A stretch of 5,614 nt of DNA, taken from an uncultured Lachnospiraceae bacterium (GTDB taxonomy: Bacteria > Bacillota > Clostridia > Lachnospirales > Lachnospiraceae). The stretch lies in assembly GCA_905236615.1 (NCBI GenBank), contig CAJORC010000242.1:1-5614 (forward strand), in the 5' to 3' direction. The notes beneath the pieces are model-generated. The model did not search any database. It saw only the letters and a program-made list of their open reading frames with translations, and was not told where the DNA came from. Numbering within the stretch: position 1 is the stretch's first letter; each line of letters starts with the position of its first letter. A program made the position numbers and the translations under genes. Positions 4,469-5,614 of the stretch are shown here, piece after piece.

Positions 4469-5614
4469 TTATTTGCCCGAATTGAAAAGTTCTGAAAGAA
4501 CATCCTCATGTTCCTTAAATACTTTAAGCAGGAATTTATCCCAATGACGGGCATCAGTCTCGGAATTACCGAATACATAATCCTCCTGACCGTAATCGAT
4601 AACATCAAATCCCGGCATAGCCTTACTTGCACCGTCTGTCCTGTAGCTGACAGCATCAGCAAGACTGAAGTCTGCTGTTCCATCCGTGTAGCTTACCCAT
4701 CCTGAAAGGTCCGTGCCTTCAGCTTCTTCAGAATCACCATTCTTTGTCTGGCCTTCTGCCTCAGCCTTTTCAATATCCGCAACAGCACCTTCAACATACT
4801 TTCCGTACATCTGATCCACATACAGTGACAATGACTCTCCAAGAACTTCCGAAGGAACGTGTCCTCCATCCCACTGCCACTCTATAGTTGTATCGATACC
4901 ATTTGCAAGCGCAGCGATCTGGATATTAAGTGAGTTGAACATAGAGATATCTCCCTCTGCCGCACCGCTCACAAGTCTCATCCATTTAAGAGATGAATCC
5001 GTATCTTCATTTATATAGTTTAACGGATTGTAAAGATCAACCTGATTATTTCCGTACCTGTCTCCTGCATATACTTCTTCAATATCGGATTCATAAGCTT
5101 TCATCATTTCCTCAAATGTGCTGTAGTTAGATGAATCCGTGCTACTTCCTGCCGACTGTGTCGTTCCTGCATCCGGTGTTCCGACTTCAAGCTGATTTGC
5201 TGTGTTCGCATTCTGCACGTCCCCGTCTGCATCTCCGTTCTCGTCCTTTCCGGCACCGGGGCCACCCATTCCGCCATTTGGACCGCCCATCTGTCCGCCG
5301 GGACCTCCCATGGCACCACCGGGCATTCCGCCGCCCATTCCGCCGCCGGGGCCGCCCATTCTGCCGGAGCTTGATTTCGTATATCTTCCTTCGATAAACG
5401 CTTGTGCCTTATCCTCAGAGGTCATGGCTGCAACTTCCGCATCCGTCATTGCAGAGCCGTCCGTATTAAACCATGTCCAGTCATCGGCATAATCAAGATT
5501 GTCAAGATACCACTGGAGATTCTGCTTAAATTCCGCAAGGTAAAGGTCGAGATAAGTTCCGCCGTAGCCGTTTGTTTCAGCATACTTTGTCTCATCATAT
5601 TCTATTGTAAGAGC
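4469..5614 (-). CDS. Subtype B tannase-like alpha/beta hydrolase, C-terminal part
   Basis: The frame is open from the right edge to TAA at 4471-4469, giving 381 visible residues; the start and the nucleophile Ser motif lie outside the window. The region around DLYNPLNYINEDTDSSLKWM through GDISMFNSLNIQIAAL to WQWDGGHVPSE matches the late half of subtype B tannases. There the catalytic Asp sits about 30 residues before the catalytic His; here these would be Asp222 (in EGD) and His252 (in GGHVPSE), counted from the edge. Such enzymes hydrolyse gallate or related aromatic esters, but substrate cannot be decided and a generic carboxylesterase is possible. An insert of Gly/Met/Pro repeats followed by an acidic Ser/Thr linker interrupts the domain (about 86-163). 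Past the His, a segment with PGFDVIDYG and YVFGN...RHWDKF completes the family's C-terminus. No membrane anchor or sorting signal is visible at the end. Confidence 0.75.
   Translation of the reverse strand, partial: ALTIEYDETKYAETNGYGGTYLDLYLAEFKQNLQWYLDNLDYADDWTWFNTDGSAMTDAEVAAMTSEDKAQAFIEGRYTKSSSGRMGGPGGGMGGGMPGGAMGGPGGQMGGPNGGMGGPGAGKDENGDADGDVQNANTANQLEVGTPDAGTTQSAGSSTDSSNYSTFEEMMKAYESDIEEVYAGDRYGNNQVDLYNPLNYINEDTDSSLKWMRLVSGAAEGDISMFNSLNIQIAALANGIDTTIEWQWDGGHVPSEVLGESLSLYVDQMYGKYVEGAVADIEKAEAEGQTKNGDSEEAEGTDLSGWVSYTDGTADFSLADAVSYRTDGASKAMPGFDVIDYGQEDYVFGNSETDARHWDKFLLKVFKEHEDVLSELFNSGK
5249..5359 (-). repeat. Gly/Met/Pro heptad repeat region inside the tannase-like gene
   Basis: This stretch encodes 37 residues, 22 of them Gly, six Met and five Pro, arranged as imperfect heptads: MGGPGGG, a nine-residue variant MGGGMPGGA, MGGPGGQ, MGGPNGG, MGGPGAG. 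The DNA is much richer in G+C than its surroundings, as Gly and Pro codons demand. An acidic and Ser/Thr-rich linker follows. It is probably a flexible surface loop of the enzyme. Confidence 0.85.

Noticed and set aside
5202..5492. Plus-strand Pro-rich open frame of 96 codons opposite the Gly-rich insert.
   Set aside because: Antisense of GGN codons automatically reads as Pro-rich; no ribosome site, and the opposite strand has clear hydrolase homology.

Overview
The window looks like chromosomal DNA of a low-to-moderate GC Gram-positive gut or rumen Clostridia, most likely a Lachnospiraceae member (Butyrivibrio-like). This is inferred from strong GGAGG-type ribosome sites, extended -10 promoters, a DegV protein, a class B sortase, a sugar-type ABC binding lipoprotein and a tannase-like esterase with a Gly/Met/Pro-rich insert. 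No rRNA, tRNA, CRISPR array, transposase or phage gene was seen. Two genes run off the edges.

Layout. (1) 1-770, minus: N-terminal 256 residues of an extracellular solute-binding lipoprotein, cut by the left edge. (2) 771-1019: a divergent control region with two interleaved promoters, a near-perfect 20/21-nt direct repeat 187 bp apart flanking them, and a perfect 22-bp palindrome. (3) 1020-1793, plus: an AraC-family regulator, probably controlling itself and the divergent transporter. (4) 1802-2641, minus: a DegV-family fatty-acid-binding protein, convergent with the regulator and only 8 bp from it. (5) 2642-2847: a second divergent promoter region, with a good degV promoter, a weaker rightward promoter and a short direct repeat. 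(6) 2848-4402, plus: a two-gene overlapping operon. It encodes an unrecognised bitopic protein with an acidic Thr/Glu-rich ectodomain and a PKTA sorting-like motif before its second membrane segment, then a class B sortase with an intact His/Cys/Arg active site. (7) 4411-4463: a bidirectional terminator. (8) 4472-5614, minus: the C-terminal 381 residues of an alpha/beta hydrolase resembling subtype B tannases, cut by the right edge.

Working together: the lipoprotein and AraC gene form a classical substrate-responsive uptake and regulator pair. The 2848 protein and the sortase form a cell-envelope module in which the first gene is either the dedicated sortase substrate or its membrane partner; this is the least ordinary part of the window. 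DegV and the tannase-like esterase are probably independent units.
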